45,247 nt of DNA from an uncultured Clostridia bacterium (GTDB lineage Bacteria; Bacillota; Clostridia; Christensenellales; Aristaeellaceae), in assembly GCA_946407745.1 (NCBI GenBank), contig CAMJPQ010000023.1, positions 1-45,247 on the forward strand, read 5' to 3'. The notes under the pieces were generated by a model that was not told the DNA's origin, searched no databases, and was given only the letters and a program-made list of their open reading frames with translations. Position numbers and translations under genes: made by a program. Positions 14,204 through 23,018 of this stretch are shown in pieces. Numbering within the stretch: position 1 is the first letter of the stretch; the number at the start of each line of letters is the position of its first letter.

Positions 14204-15772
14204 TCACACAGTTCCGCAGTATTGGAAATCCTCAAAATCGACCCAGGCTTCACCGCCGCCGCAGGCATACAGCCCGATATAGGCGCCGATAAAGCCGCCG
14301 CTTGTCTCGCTTCCCAGGAAGGAAGCGTCCGCCTGCGCCAGCTCCTCACCGCCGCACAGAAAGCGCACGTGCTGTCCGCTGACCGCGAGCTTCAGCGCGG
14401 AACGGGGCGCTGCGGGGCACTCAAACAGCGTCTCTTCCCTGCATGGAGGTGTCCCGCCGGGCTTGGCCTCCTGCGTGAAGCGGTTCCGCTCGCAGCAGGC
14501 TTTAACGGCGCGCACCTTCACCGCGCCGCTTACTCTGTACAGCTCAAGGCGCAGGGAGGCAAAGTCGTTCTGCAGCAGCACCAGGCCGCAGCGCGCGCGC
14601 TCATCCTCCGGAAGGGAGGCAGTCACGGCAGCGGTGAAGTCCCTGTGCTGCTGGCGGCGGCCGTAGAAGCCAAGAGCTTTTTTCTGCTCCTCCGGGGTCT
14701 CCGCCTCACCGTGCGGGATAAAGGGGCGGCGCGTGGCGCGGATGCGCACATGGCTGCCGCTGACCACCTCCACGGGGTCCATGCCGCTTGCGGGTGTGCC
14801 GAGATGATTCCAGCACAGGCTGCGGAAATCATTGCTGTCTGTCTCCGGAAAGGGACATTCAGGCAGGTTGGGGGCGGGCACGGTAAAGGTGACCTGCCCC
14901 ATCCGCTCATTGACCACGGGCCAGCCATTTTGCCAGGTGACCGGTGTGATGAAGGTCTCACGGCCCATGTTCAGGTGGTAGCCCTCGATGGGACGGCAGG
15001 CGAGCAGCACCATATACCAGCTGCCGTCCGCCAGCTCCACCAGGTCGGCGTGGCCGGTGTTGGTGATCGGCGCGCCATAGCCCAGGTGCCGGTGGGTGAG
15101 AATGGGGTTGCCGGGATACCCCTTGTATTTTCCGGTGATGCTCTCCGCCCTGGCGATGGTCTCAGAGTGGAAAAACTCTGTGCCGCCCTCGGCGATCATC
15201 AGGTAGTACCATCCATCCTTTTTGTAGATGTGCGGCGCCTCCGGCGCCCAGGCGTCGTGCATGGCGCCACGCCACAGGTCTACCCGCTCCCCGCACAGGG
15301 AGAAGGTCTTCGTGTCAAAGGGGGCGACCCAGATCACGCCGTAGCCCTTGCTCCAGTCGTTGCCGCACATCCAGCAGCTGCCGTCCTCATCAAAGAACAG
15401 CGAGGGGTCGATGCCCGGCGCGCCATGAACGATGTGCATGTCGCTCCACGGCCCGGCGGGATCCTGTGCCGTGCACACAAAGTCGCCGATGCCGTCCACG
15501 TTGGTGGTGATCATGTAAAAGGTGCCGTCAAAATAGCGCAGCGTCGGCGCGTAGATGCCGCCGGAAATGTGGCGGCAGTTGAGCGGCAGCTGCTCCGGAC
15601 GCGTCAGCACATGGCCGATCTGCTCCCAGTGGATCAGGTCCCGCGAATGGAATACAGGCACCCCGGGGAAAAAGGCAAAGGACGAGGTGACAAGGTAAAA
15701 ATCCTCCCCCACACGGCAGATGGAGGGGTCCGGATAGAACCCGGGCAGAATGGGATTTTCGATGCTTTTCAT
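14204..15772 (-). CDS. Glycoside hydrolase family 43, beta-xylosidase / arabinofuranosidase
   Basis: This 522-residue enzyme probably releases xylose (or arabinose) from short xylan oligomers. It has no signal peptide, so it works in the cytoplasm on imported sugars, complementing the secreted GH10 and the ABC importer. The five-bladed propeller carries the family triad: base Asp15 (FYPDPS), Asp122 (GIDPSLFF) and acid Glu178 (WAPEAPHIY). A C-terminal beta-sandwich (about 330-522, GH43_C2-like) matches the XynB-type subfamily. The ATG at 15772 is preferred because AGGAG lies 6 bases upstream; a start five codons earlier has no site. The exact sugar cannot be settled from sequence alone. Confidence 0.9.
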   Translation of the reverse strand: MKSIENPILPGFYPDPSICRVGEDFYLVTSSFAFFPGVPVFHSRDLIHWEQIGHVLTRPEQLPLNCRHISGGIYAPTLRYFDGTFYMITTNVDGIGDFVCTAQDPAGPWSDMHIVHGAPGIDPSLFFDEDGSCWMCGNDWSKGYGVIWVAPFDTKTFSLCGERVDLWRGAMHDAWAPEAPHIYKKDGWYYLMIAEGGTEFFHSETIARAESITGKYKGYPGNPILTHRHLGYGAPITNTGHADLVELADGSWYMVLLACRPIEGYHLNMGRETFITPVTWQNGWPVVNERMGQVTFTVPAPNLPECPFPETDSNDFRSLCWNHLGTPASGMDPVEVVSGSHVRIRATRRPFIPHGEAETPEEQKKALGFYGRRQQHRDFTAAVTASLPEDERARCGLVLLQNDFASLRLELYRVSGAVKVRAVKACCERNRFTQEAKPGGTPPCREETLFECPAAPRSALKLAVSGQHVRFLCGGEELAQADASFLGSETSGGFIGAYIGLYACGGGEAWVDFEDFQYCGTV

Positions 15773-15796
15773 GGAAACTCCTGTCACATTTTACGC

Positions 15797-15838
15797 AAAA
15801 GGGGAGAGAGGGCAGGCAGCGCCAGCCCCGCTCTCCCC
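15797..15838 (-). terminator. Terminator of the M16C peptidase gene
   Basis: On the minus strand GGGGAGAG-type stem with complementary CTCTCCCC, loop of about 20 bases with inner pairing, followed by TTTTGCG. It lies between the peptidase stop and the GH43 start. Confidence 0.7.
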
Positions 15839-15850
15839 GGAGGAATGAAA

Positions 15851-18800
15851 TTACATGCCGAACATCTGCATCAGCATATCCAGCTGCTCAGCCAGCTCGC
15901 CGCGGGTCATGGGCAGGTCGGTCTGCTCGTTGGGCTCGTCGGCGGTCACGCCCTGCGCACCGGCGATCTTCACCAGGAAGTCCACCAGCACCTGGTCGCA
16001 GCTGCCGTGGGTCAGAACCTCATCTGCCGTCATGCCGCTCATCACACCGTAGGCGCCCAGGGTGTCCAGGGCATCCTGAGCGGAAGCGTCCTGCCCGGCG
16101 GCCAGCTTGAACAGCGCGACAGCCAGCTCACCGGCGGTGGCTTCCTCGTCCACGCCGAACGTGCCCTCGGTCAGGGGCGCCATCATGCCGTTCTCAAAGG
16201 CGCGGCGCACATTCGCGTAATAGGGGTGGTCCTCAGTCACGTCGTCAAAGGCCACCTGAGTGGCGTCCTGCGTGCCGAAGGGGTTCAGGATCACGTCATA
16301 CATGTCCGCGTTGGCATTGATGGCCGCAGCGGAGCCGGCGGTGGCGCGGACACCGTTCTCGGACAGGCCGCGGTAGATGTCAGCGTAGCGCGCCACAGCC
16401 TCCGGGGTCACCTGCTTGAGCTGGCGCATGTATTCCAGGTTCTCATCCTGCGCGTCACCGTTGATGACGGCCACCATGGCGTTCACCGCGCCGGTCAGCT
16501 CGCCAGCGGAGGTGGCGTAATAGGCATAGGAGGAGAGAATGTAGCCGTCCAGCGTATCCTGGTCAACCGCGAGCGCGGCCACCTGGTCGGCAAGGCTGTC
16601 GTACACGGCAAAGGTTTCGGCCACGTTGGGGTCACGGTAGGCCAGCAGGTAGACGCCGCCGTCGCTGATCGCGCCGTGCAGGGGAGTGTACACACCGTAC
16701 TGCTCACGCAGCTGGGGAATCAGCAGCTTGTCGGCAACCAGGCTGGTCAGCGCGTCCAGGCCGCCGTCGTAATCCTCCAGCCCCATCGCTGCGTAGTCGC
16801 CGACCAGTGCGTTGAACTGCGCGCCGCTGTCGATAATGATGGCTTCACGGCGGGCAGGCACGGGCAGGTCATAGGCTACGGGCTCATAAGCCACGCTGTC
16901 CAGCCTGGCCATGAAGGCCTCCGCCATGGGACGGTTGAGGGCAATGCTGTCCGCGTTGCCGGCATAGCCAGCGATGGCGCCGCCGCGGTTGTGCAGGAAC
17001 TGCTGCACCGCGGTGAGGGTCTCCACTACCGCCTCGGGGCTGGCTTCCAGCGCAGTGGCAACCTGCTCCAGGAAGGCGTAGTAATCCAGATAGTTGATGT
17101 AGTTGTAATACCGGTACAGGGGATTGAATACCGCCAGGCCGCGGTAGATCTCGATGTTGTAGATGCTGTTTGTGATGGTGCTCTTCAGGCTGGCCTTGAG
17201 CTGCTGCAACGCCTCGCCCAGCTTCTGCGTGTTGGTGAAGTCAGTCTCATAGGCGATTTCGTACATCAGGTCATAGGCGGTCTGCTGGTCGGCGTCGGTG
17301 GCAATCCAGCCCATGCGGAAGTAGGGATGGTATTCGTCCTTGTCGCCCAGCAGGGACAGCCGGTGCTCACCGCTGTACAGATAGCGGGTGGTCAGTGCGT
17401 CCAGCTCGTCGCGGGTGTGCTGCGCGGTGTCCAGCTCGCCCAGCAGCTCGGTGTACAGCTTGAACCAGTGGATCATCTCCTGCGGCAGTCCGGCGGCGTC
17501 GATGAACAGCGCGGTCTTGCCGATTTCATCCACACCGGCGGTGGCGTCAACATAGCGTACGCCGTCCTCACCGGACTCATCGGTGATGTCGTAGAGGGCC
17601 ACTTCCTCCGGCAGGGAGGAGACGGTGACCGCCTGCAGCTGCGCCACATAGGCGGAAGCGTCCGCGGCTTCCTTCTCGGCGTTGGTCGCCTCCACCAGCG
17701 CCGCGATTTCTTCCTCGCTCAGGCTGGCCTTGTAGGCGGCCAGGCTTTCTGCCAGCGCGGCGTCATGCGCTTCCTTCTCGCCCGGCACAGGATAGGTGGT
17801 GGTCAGCGCGGTCACAGGGCTGCCGGTGAGCCACTTGGCCACCGCGGTCTGGTAGATGCCCTGCTCGTTCCAGGTGTTGATCTTGCCCAGGGCTTCCACA
17901 TAGTCGATGTAGCTGTAGGGGTCACCGCTGGTGGCATAGCTGTAGGCCAGCTGCTGAATGGTGTCCGTGCCAACGGTTTTGCCCTCGCGTGTCAGCAGGG
18001 TGGTGGTGGCGAGGTTGGCCATCACGCTGTCAGTCACCTGCGGGTCAAAGCCCTTCTCGGCCACCTCGTTCAGCGCGGCGTTGACCGTGTCACGGAACAG
18101 CTCGGCGTCGCCCTGATTCAGCTGCCGCCCCACGAAGACGATGGCGTCCTCCGGCGCGTCGGTCTGAATGTAGGAAGCAAAGCTGCCGGCGGGGAAGGCC
18201 TTGCGCAGCGCCTGCATCAGGGGAGAGGCGTCCGCGACAAGCACGTCGGTGAGGGTGTTGAGCACCAGCTCCTCTTCGGCCGAATCCCTCAGGCCGGGGC
18301 AGATAATGGTGTAGTAAATGGTCGAAGCGTTCTCGGTGCTGGAGGTCGCTTCCACCGGGAAGGGCAGCTCAGAGGTGACAGACTCCGTCAGGGGAGTATA
18401 GCCGCTGTCCTCAAAGGTGAACTCGGATTTTTCGTAGGGCGCGAAGGCCTCGTCCAGCAGGGCCAGGAAGTCCTCGTAGTGCTCGAAGGAGCCGTAGAGG
18501 TAACCCATGCAGTTGCTGGGATGATAGAAGCGCGCGTGGTATTCCTTCAGGGCTTCCCAGGTCATATCCGGGATATAATCCGGGTCGCCGCCGTAGGAGT
18601 ATCCGGCCACGGAGCCGGGGAAGGCGGCCTTCGTGGCGTTGAAGCTGGCCTTCTCGTCCAGGTCGGTGGCGCCGAGCATTTCAGAATACACGGTGCCCTC
18701 CAGCGTCAGCTCATCCTCCGCGCTGGCCAGGCGATAACGCCACGCCTCCTCGCGGTAGATGCTCTCATTCTGCAGCACCATGGGATGCAGGCAGCTGTCG

Positions 18801-19276
18801 GTGTAGAAGTCAGCGTATTTCAGCAGCTGCGCCTCGGAAAGGGAGGCCACCGGATAGCTGGTCAGCACGCTCATGGTGTAAGCGTTCATATAGGTGTTGT
18901 AGGTCTGGTAGCTCAGGTTGAAGAACAGCGCGGAGGAGGGATACTTCTCGCTGCCGTTCAGCGTGGAGTGCTCAAACACATGCGGCAGGCCGGTCTCATC
19001 AATGGGCCGGGTGAGGAAGGTCAGGTCGAACACCCGGTTGGTATCGTCATTGGCGATATAGGTCAGGCCCGCGCCGGTGCGTTCATGCTCGAACAGCACC
19101 ATGGTTGCACCCAGGAAGGGCACATCGCGCGTATCGCGCACCACAAAGCCGTTCACCGTTTCGCCGACGGCGGGCAGGCTGGCGGCAAGGTCGGTGCCGG
19201 TGGCGTTTTCGGCCAGGGCTGAGGTCAGGCTGATGAACAGGCAGAGCGCCAGCGCCAGACACAGCAGTTTTTTCAT
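15851..19276 (-). CDS. Secreted M16C zinc metallopeptidase with SLH-like C-terminus
   Basis: The 1141-residue protein is a presequence-protease-type (insulinase superfamily) peptidase. Residues 1-22 are a signal peptide without lipobox. The inverted zinc motif is HVFEH (His99, Glu102, His103), with a probable third ligand at Glu177 (REEAWR). Four M16-type domains fill residues about 35-1000 in one chain, as in PreP. From about 1000 the tail matches S-layer homology repeats: FDDVTEDHPYYANVRRAFEN, GTFGVDEEATAGELAVAL, then a weaker copy and a final MTRGELAEQLDML. This suggests the enzyme is held on the cell wall, where it would degrade peptides. AGGAGG lies 9 bases before the ATG. Its 5' leader carries a terminator-like hairpin. 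SLH assignment is by motif only. Confidence 0.9.
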   Translation of the reverse strand: MKKLLCLALALCLFISLTSALAENATGTDLAASLPAVGETVNGFVVRDTRDVPFLGATMVLFEHERTGAGLTYIANDDTNRVFDLTFLTRPIDETGLPHVFEHSTLNGSEKYPSSALFFNLSYQTYNTYMNAYTMSVLTSYPVASLSEAQLLKYADFYTDSCLHPMVLQNESIYREEAWRYRLASAEDELTLEGTVYSEMLGATDLDEKASFNATKAAFPGSVAGYSYGGDPDYIPDMTWEALKEYHARFYHPSNCMGYLYGSFEHYEDFLALLDEAFAPYEKSEFTFEDSGYTPLTESVTSELPFPVEATSSTENASTIYYTIICPGLRDSAEEELVLNTLTDVLVADASPLMQALRKAFPAGSFASYIQTDAPEDAIVFVGRQLNQGDAELFRDTVNAALNEVAEKGFDPQVTDSVMANLATTTLLTREGKTVGTDTIQQLAYSYATSGDPYSYIDYVEALGKINTWNEQGIYQTAVAKWLTGSPVTALTTTYPVPGEKEAHDAALAESLAAYKASLSEEEIAALVEATNAEKEAADASAYVAQLQAVTVSSLPEEVALYDITDESGEDGVRYVDATAGVDEIGKTALFIDAAGLPQEMIHWFKLYTELLGELDTAQHTRDELDALTTRYLYSGEHRLSLLGDKDEYHPYFRMGWIATDADQQTAYDLMYEIAYETDFTNTQKLGEALQQLKASLKSTITNSIYNIEIYRGLAVFNPLYRYYNYINYLDYYAFLEQVATALEASPEAVVETLTAVQQFLHNRGGAIAGYAGNADSIALNRPMAEAFMARLDSVAYEPVAYDLPVPARREAIIIDSGAQFNALVGDYAAMGLEDYDGGLDALTSLVADKLLIPQLREQYGVYTPLHGAISDGGVYLLAYRDPNVAETFAVYDSLADQVAALAVDQDTLDGYILSSYAYYATSAGELTGAVNAMVAVINGDAQDENLEYMRQLKQVTPEAVARYADIYRGLSENGVRATAGSAAAINANADMYDVILNPFGTQDATQVAFDDVTEDHPYYANVRRAFENGMMAPLTEGTFGVDEEATAGELAVALFKLAAGQDASAQDALDTLGAYGVMSGMTADEVLTHGSCDQVLVDFLVKIAGAQGVTADEPNEQTDLPMTRGELAEQLDMLMQMFGM

Positions 19277-19295
19277 TGGCTCAATTCCTCCTTTA

Positions 19296-19323
19296 AAAAG
19301 CGGAAACTATTTGTTTTCCGCTG
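19296..19323 (-). promoter_or_regulatory. Terminator-like hairpin in the peptidase leader
   Basis: On the minus strand AGCGGAAA (19316-19323) pairs with TTTCCGCT (19300-19307), followed by a T run that runs straight into the AAGGAGG ribosome site. It lies between the promoter and the start codon, so it could act as an attenuator or simply as a 5' stabilising stem. Confidence 0.6.
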
Positions 19324-19338
19324 AATGAAACTGGCAGT

Positions 19339-19367
19339 ATCATACCATTTTCTGGCGCGTTTGGCAA
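19339..19367 (-). promoter_or_regulatory. Promoter of the M16C peptidase gene
   Basis: On the minus strand TTGCCA (19362-19367), 17 bases, TATGAT (19339-19344). Confidence 0.75.
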
Positions 19368-19473
19368 GGGCGGGAGAAATGCCGCCGGCGCTTTGCGCAA
19401 AAGAAGAGAACCCACCCGGAAATGCGTGGAGCGGGATAACCGGCCGGCATGCCGCATGACAGTAAGGTCTGTG

Positions 19474-19502
19474 TTGCCATTTTCCGGCATTTGTGCTATG
19501 AT
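19474..19502 (+). promoter_or_regulatory. Promoter of glmM
   Basis: TTGCCA (19474-19479), 17 bases, TATGAT (19497-19502). The core hexamers are identical to those of the divergent peptidase promoter. Confidence 0.8.
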
Positions 19503-19546
19503 GGGCAGGCGCGCTGGACAGGCCGCAGGAAAGGACATGAACACAA

Positions 19547-20932
19547 ATGGGCAGATATTTTGGGACGGACGGTTTCCGGGGCGAGGCCAATCAGGGCCTG
19601 ACTGCCGACCACGCTTACCGCATCGGCCGTTTTCTGGGCTGGTATTACACCCGCCTGCGCGAGCAGCGCGGAAGTGAGCTGCCGGCGCGGGTGTTGATCG
19701 GGAAGGACACCCGCCGCTCCAGCTATATGTTTGAATACGCACTGGTGGCAGGACTCACCGCCTCCGGCGCGGAGGCCTGCATGCTGCACGTGACGACCAC
19801 TCCCTCTGTGGCCTACATCACGCATGTGGATGATTTCGACTGCGGCATCATGATTTCCGCCAGCCACAACCCATATTGGGACAACGGCATCAAGCTGCTG
19901 AACGAGCGTGGCGAAAAGATGGATGACGAGACGCTCGCCCTGATAGAGGATTACCTGGACGGCTGCGTGAACGTATTCGGCGAGGAGCTGCGCGAGGTGC
20001 CCTTCGCGCAGCGGGACCGCATCGGCCGCACTGTGGACTATGTGGCCGGCCGCAACCGCTACATTGGCTACCTCATCTCCCTGGGCATCTATTCCTTCCG
20101 CGGGGTGAAGGTGGGTCTGGACTGTGCCAATGGTGCGGCGTGGAACATCGCCAAGGCGGTGTTTGACGCACTGGGCGCGAAAACCTATGTCATCAACGCG
20201 GAGCCGGACGGCCTGAACATCAACGAAAACGCGGGCTCCACGCACATTGAGGGCCTGCAGAGGTATGTGGTGGAGCACGGCCTGGACGTGGGCTTTGCCT
20301 ACGACGGCGACGCCGACCGCTGCCTGTGCGTGGATGAAAAGGGCCAGGTGCTGACCGGCGACCATATCCTCTATATCTACGGCAAGTACATGAAGGAGCG
20401 GGGCAAGCTGCTGGGCAACACCGTAGTGACCACCGTGATGAGCAACTTCGGCCTGTACAAGGCCTTTGACGAGGCGGGCATCGGCTATGCCAAGACCGCC
20501 GTTGGCGACCGCTATGTGTATGAGTACATGAGCGAACACGGCTGCCGCCTGGGCGGTGAGCAGAGCGGCCACATCATCTTCAGCAAGTATGCCACCACCG
20601 GCGACGGCATCCTCACCAGCATGAAGCTGATGGAAGTGATGCTGGCCCGCAAAAAGAAGATGAGCCAGCTGTCCGAGGGCTTCCAGTTCTACCCGCAGGA
20701 GCTGCAGAATGTGCGCGTAAAGGACAAGGCTGCCGTGAAAAACGATGAGAAGGTGCGCGCCGCCATTGACCGCGCTGCGGACACGCTGGGCGATACCGGC
20801 CGCGTGCTGGTGCGTGAGAGCGGCACCGAGCCCGTGATCCGCGTGATGGTGGAGGCGCAGGACGCGGCGCAGTGCCGTGAGCTGTGCTCCGGCATTGTGG
20901 AGGTCATCCGCCAGGGCGGCTATTGCGTTTAA
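19547..20932 (+). CDS. glmM: Phosphoglucosamine mutase-type phosphohexomutase
   Basis: This 461-residue enzyme converts glucosamine-6-phosphate to glucosamine-1-phosphate for peptidoglycan precursor synthesis. Landmarks: N-terminal YFGTDGFRG, active-site phosphoserine Ser106 in ISASHNP, metal loop DGDADR near 259, sugar loop GGEQSGH and phosphate-binding RESGTEPVIRVM near the C-terminus. GGEQSGHI and the short GlmM-type N-terminus favour GlmM over phosphomannomutase. The ATG at 19547 has AAAGGA about 13 bases upstream, a long spacing. The next gene, 12 bases on, encodes an acyltransferase of the following step. Confidence 0.93.
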   Translation: MGRYFGTDGFRGEANQGLTADHAYRIGRFLGWYYTRLREQRGSELPARVLIGKDTRRSSYMFEYALVAGLTASGAEACMLHVTTTPSVAYITHVDDFDCGIMISASHNPYWDNGIKLLNERGEKMDDETLALIEDYLDGCVNVFGEELREVPFAQRDRIGRTVDYVAGRNRYIGYLISLGIYSFRGVKVGLDCANGAAWNIAKAVFDALGAKTYVINAEPDGLNINENAGSTHIEGLQRYVVEHGLDVGFAYDGDADRCLCVDEKGQVLTGDHILYIYGKYMKERGKLLGNTVVTTVMSNFGLYKAFDEAGIGYAKTAVGDRYVYEYMSEHGCRLGGEQSGHIIFSKYATTGDGILTSMKLMEVMLARKKKMSQLSEGFQFYPQELQNVRVKDKAAVKNDEKVRAAIDRAADTLGDTGRVLVRESGTEPVIRVMVEAQDAAQCRELCSGIVEVIRQGGYCV

Positions 20933-20944
20933 GATGGAGGACCG

Positions 20945-21601
20945 ATGATGCGCACAGCGGAACTGTATAACTTTTCACATTCCCTGGCCGGGGAATGGCT
21001 CTCCGGCTTTGAGTGGCCCTGGCAGGCGCTGGGCGGCATTAAGGAGGAAATCCTCCGCATCGGCGCCGGCCTTGGGGATGACTACGAGGAAATCTCCCCG
21101 CAGGTGTGGGTGCACAAAACGGCGGTGATTGCACAGAGCGCCAGCATCGGCGCGCCGTGCATCATCGGCCCGGGCACAGAGGTTCGCCACGGCGCCTTTA
21201 TCCGCGGCAGCGCGCTGGTGGGCGCGGACTGCGTGGTGGGCAACTCGGTGGAGCTGAAGAACGTGATCCTCTTTGATAAGGTGCAGGTGCCGCACTACAA
21301 TTATGTGGGCGATTCCATTCTGGGCTGGTGCGCGCATATGGGCGCGGGTTCCATCACCTCCAATGTGAAGGGGGATAAGAGCCTGGTGGTCATCCACGGC
21401 GAGCCGAGCCTGCCCACGGGGCTGAAGAAGGTCGGCGCCTTCCTGGGTGACCGGGTGGAGGTGGGCTGCAACAGCGTGCTGAACCCGGGTACCGTTATCG
21501 GGCGTGACAGCCAGGTCTACCCACTGACCAGTGTTCGCGGCGTCATTCCCCCGCGCTGCCTGGTCAAGGGACCGGATGCCATAGTGGCAAAAAACGCATA
21601 A
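20945..21601 (+). CDS. Left-handed beta-helix acyltransferase, GlmU C-domain-like
   Basis: This 218-residue protein contains hexapeptide repeats (about 50-200: VWVHKTAVIAQSASIGAPCI, IGPGTEVRHGAFIRGSAL) and the GlmU-type segment KNVILFDKVQVPHYNYVGDS with GAGSITSN. It matches the acetyltransferase half of GlmU without the N-terminal uridylyltransferase. Placed 12 bases after glmM, it probably acetylates glucosamine-1-phosphate (or a related sugar phosphate) in UDP-GlcNAc synthesis; uridylyl transfer would need another protein. GGAGG precedes an ATGATG pair, so either ATG may start it. Confidence 0.83.
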   Translation: MMRTAELYNFSHSLAGEWLSGFEWPWQALGGIKEEILRIGAGLGDDYEEISPQVWVHKTAVIAQSASIGAPCIIGPGTEVRHGAFIRGSALVGADCVVGNSVELKNVILFDKVQVPHYNYVGDSILGWCAHMGAGSITSNVKGDKSLVVIHGEPSLPTGLKKVGAFLGDRVEVGCNSVLNPGTVIGRDSQVYPLTSVRGVIPPRCLVKGPDAIVAKNA

Positions 21602-21603
21602 AG

Positions 21604-21630
21604 AAAAGCCTCCGCGGGGAGGCTTTTGTT
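21604..21630 (+). terminator. Terminator of the glmM operon
   Basis: AAAAGCCTCC (21604-21613) pairs with GGAGGCTTTT (21618-21627), 4-nt loop, then GTT. The A/T symmetry lets it also serve the converging ireB gene. Confidence 0.88.
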
Positions 21631-21640
21631 ATAACAGAAT

Positions 21641-21907
21641 TCAGCCGAGGTGGCCGTCCACGTAGAAACGGACGAGCTCCTCCAGTATTTCATCCCGCTC
21701 CATGCGGCAGATGAGGCTGCGGGCGTTGTTGTAGCTGGTGATATAAGTCGGGTCACCGGAGATGATATAGCCCACAAGCTGCGTGATGGGGTCATAGCCC
21801 TTTGTTTCCAGCGCACGGTAAACATACATCAGAATGTCCTGCGCCTTGTTGCCGCTGGACTGGATCGATGGCATTTTACTGGTGCTGAAGGAAGAGGGAT
21901 CAGACAT
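21641..21907 (-). CDS. ireB: IreB-family regulatory phosphoprotein (UPF0297)
   Basis: This 88-residue cytosolic protein matches IreB/Yrz[41 protein letters not shown] and [15 protein letters not shown]. In Enterococcus faecalis IreB is a substrate of the Ser/Thr kinase IreK and lowers cephalosporin resistance, so a role in envelope stress control is likely. I use the ATG at 21907, with GGGAGGTG 6 bases upstream; a GTG three codons earlier overlaps the ribosome site. A TATAAT -10 lies about 40 bases upstream but with a poor -35. Some IreB genes sit next to ruvX and alaS; here neither is nearby. Confidence 0.93.
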   Translation of the reverse strand: MSDPSSFSTSKMPSIQSSGNKAQDILMYVYRALETKGYDPITQLVGYIISGDPTYITSYNNARSLICRMERDEILEELVRFYVDGHLG

Positions 21908-22010
21908 GGAGTACACCTCCCATCAAATTGATAACACAGGAATTATACCCCCAATCCCTTGAGAAAGAAAGAACGCCCCGGTGAAGATTTGATAACAATT
22001 CTGTGACGAT

Positions 22011-23012
22011 TCAACGCGCAGGTGTAACAAAGCGAGCAGAACCTTTTTCATCGGCCTGAGCGGCGAGCTTCTGCTCCAGTTCGCGCGCGATGGACATCAG
22101 CCGGCGCATGCGGGCGTTCACCGCGCTCTTGCCGATGGGCGGGTCCAGCAGCTGCCCGAGCTGCTCCAGCGTCGCGTCCGGATTCTGCAGCCGCGCCTCC
22201 GCCACCTCCCGCAGGGCCGGGGGCAGCGGGTACAGCCCGTATTCCACACGGACAAAGGTGATGGCGCGTATCTGGGCCAGCGAGGCATCCATCATGCGGT
22301 TGTCATTGTGCTCGTCACAATTGCTCATGCGGGCAATCTGCCCCCGCATCTGCTTGCGGATCCGCACGTTTTCCAGCTCCATCCGAGCCTGGTTGGCGCC
22401 CATCAGCGTCAGCGCGTCGGCGATGGCGTCAGCGCTTTTGAGGTATACAACGGTCTTGCCGCGCCGCGTCTGATGGCGAGCCGGTATGTCTGCCTTTTCC
22501 AGCAACCGCTCGATCTGCTGCGCCATGCCCTCCTCCGGGCAGGTAAACTCCATGTGATAGCTCTTCTCCGGGCTGGTCATGGAGCCAATGCCGAGGAAAG
22601 CGCCGCGCATGTAAGCTTTTTTGCAGCACTGGCGGTTCAGCGCCGGGCGGGGAGAGGTTCGCCGCATTGTCAGCTGACCGTCCTCGCCCGCCTCCATCAT
22701 GTCCATTTCACTCAGCAGCTTCGGCGCGTCTGCGCCTTCGACCGTCAGCACACAGGTTTTTTTGCCGCCGAAGCGGGCATGCTTCACAATCTGCAGCTGC
22801 GGCGAGAGCCCCAGGCCCTCCTTCAGCAGCACAAAAACCCGCCTGGCCAAAGGAATCTGATCCGTCTGGTAGGTCACTGAAAACTGGCCGCCGCCGCGGA
22901 AACCCAGGCTGCCCAGCGCCTGTGTCAGCGCGGCCAGCTCGGCGCGCAGGCAGCACTCCCGCTCGGCAGGCTCGCGAAGCAGCGCTTCCCTGATGGTTGA
23001 TGAAAAGGACAT
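22011..23012 (-). CDS. whiA: DNA-binding protein WhiA
   Basis: This 333-residue protein has the WhiA layout: a LAGLIDADG-like N-terminal half (about 90-220, NRQCCKKAYMRGAFLGIGSM) and a C-terminal helix-turn-helix (about 240-310, NPDATLEQLGQLL, PIGKSAVNARMRRL). WhiA affects cell division and chromosome segregation in Bacillus and sporulation in Streptomyces. It starts 6 bases after the rapZ stop, with GGAGGAGG in the end of rapZ, so the two are translationally coupled. The yvcK gene usually found between them is absent. Confidence 0.95.
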   Translation of the reverse strand: MSFSSTIREALLREPAERECCLRAELAALTQALGSLGFRGGGQFSVTYQTDQIPLARRVFVLLKEGLGLSPQLQIVKHARFGGKKTCVLTVEGADAPKLLSEMDMMEAGEDGQLTMRRTSPRPALNRQCCKKAYMRGAFLGIGSMTSPEKSYHMEFTCPEEGMAQQIERLLEKADIPARHQTRRGKTVVYLKSADAIADALTLMGANQARMELENVRIRKQMRGQIARMSNCDEHNDNRMMDASLAQIRAITFVRVEYGLYPLPPALREVAEARLQNPDATLEQLGQLLDPPIGKSAVNARMRRLMSIARELEQKLAAQADEKGSARFVTPAR

Positions 23013-23018
23013 GGATCC

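Noticed and set aside
14036-19222. Very long open frame on the plus strand over the GH43 and M16C genes
   Set aside because: It is antisense to two clear genes with intact catalytic motifs; GC-rich codon use leaves the opposite strand open. Similar shadows at 2261-3763, 8328-10235, 26237-28168 and 29529-31229 were rejected for the same reason.
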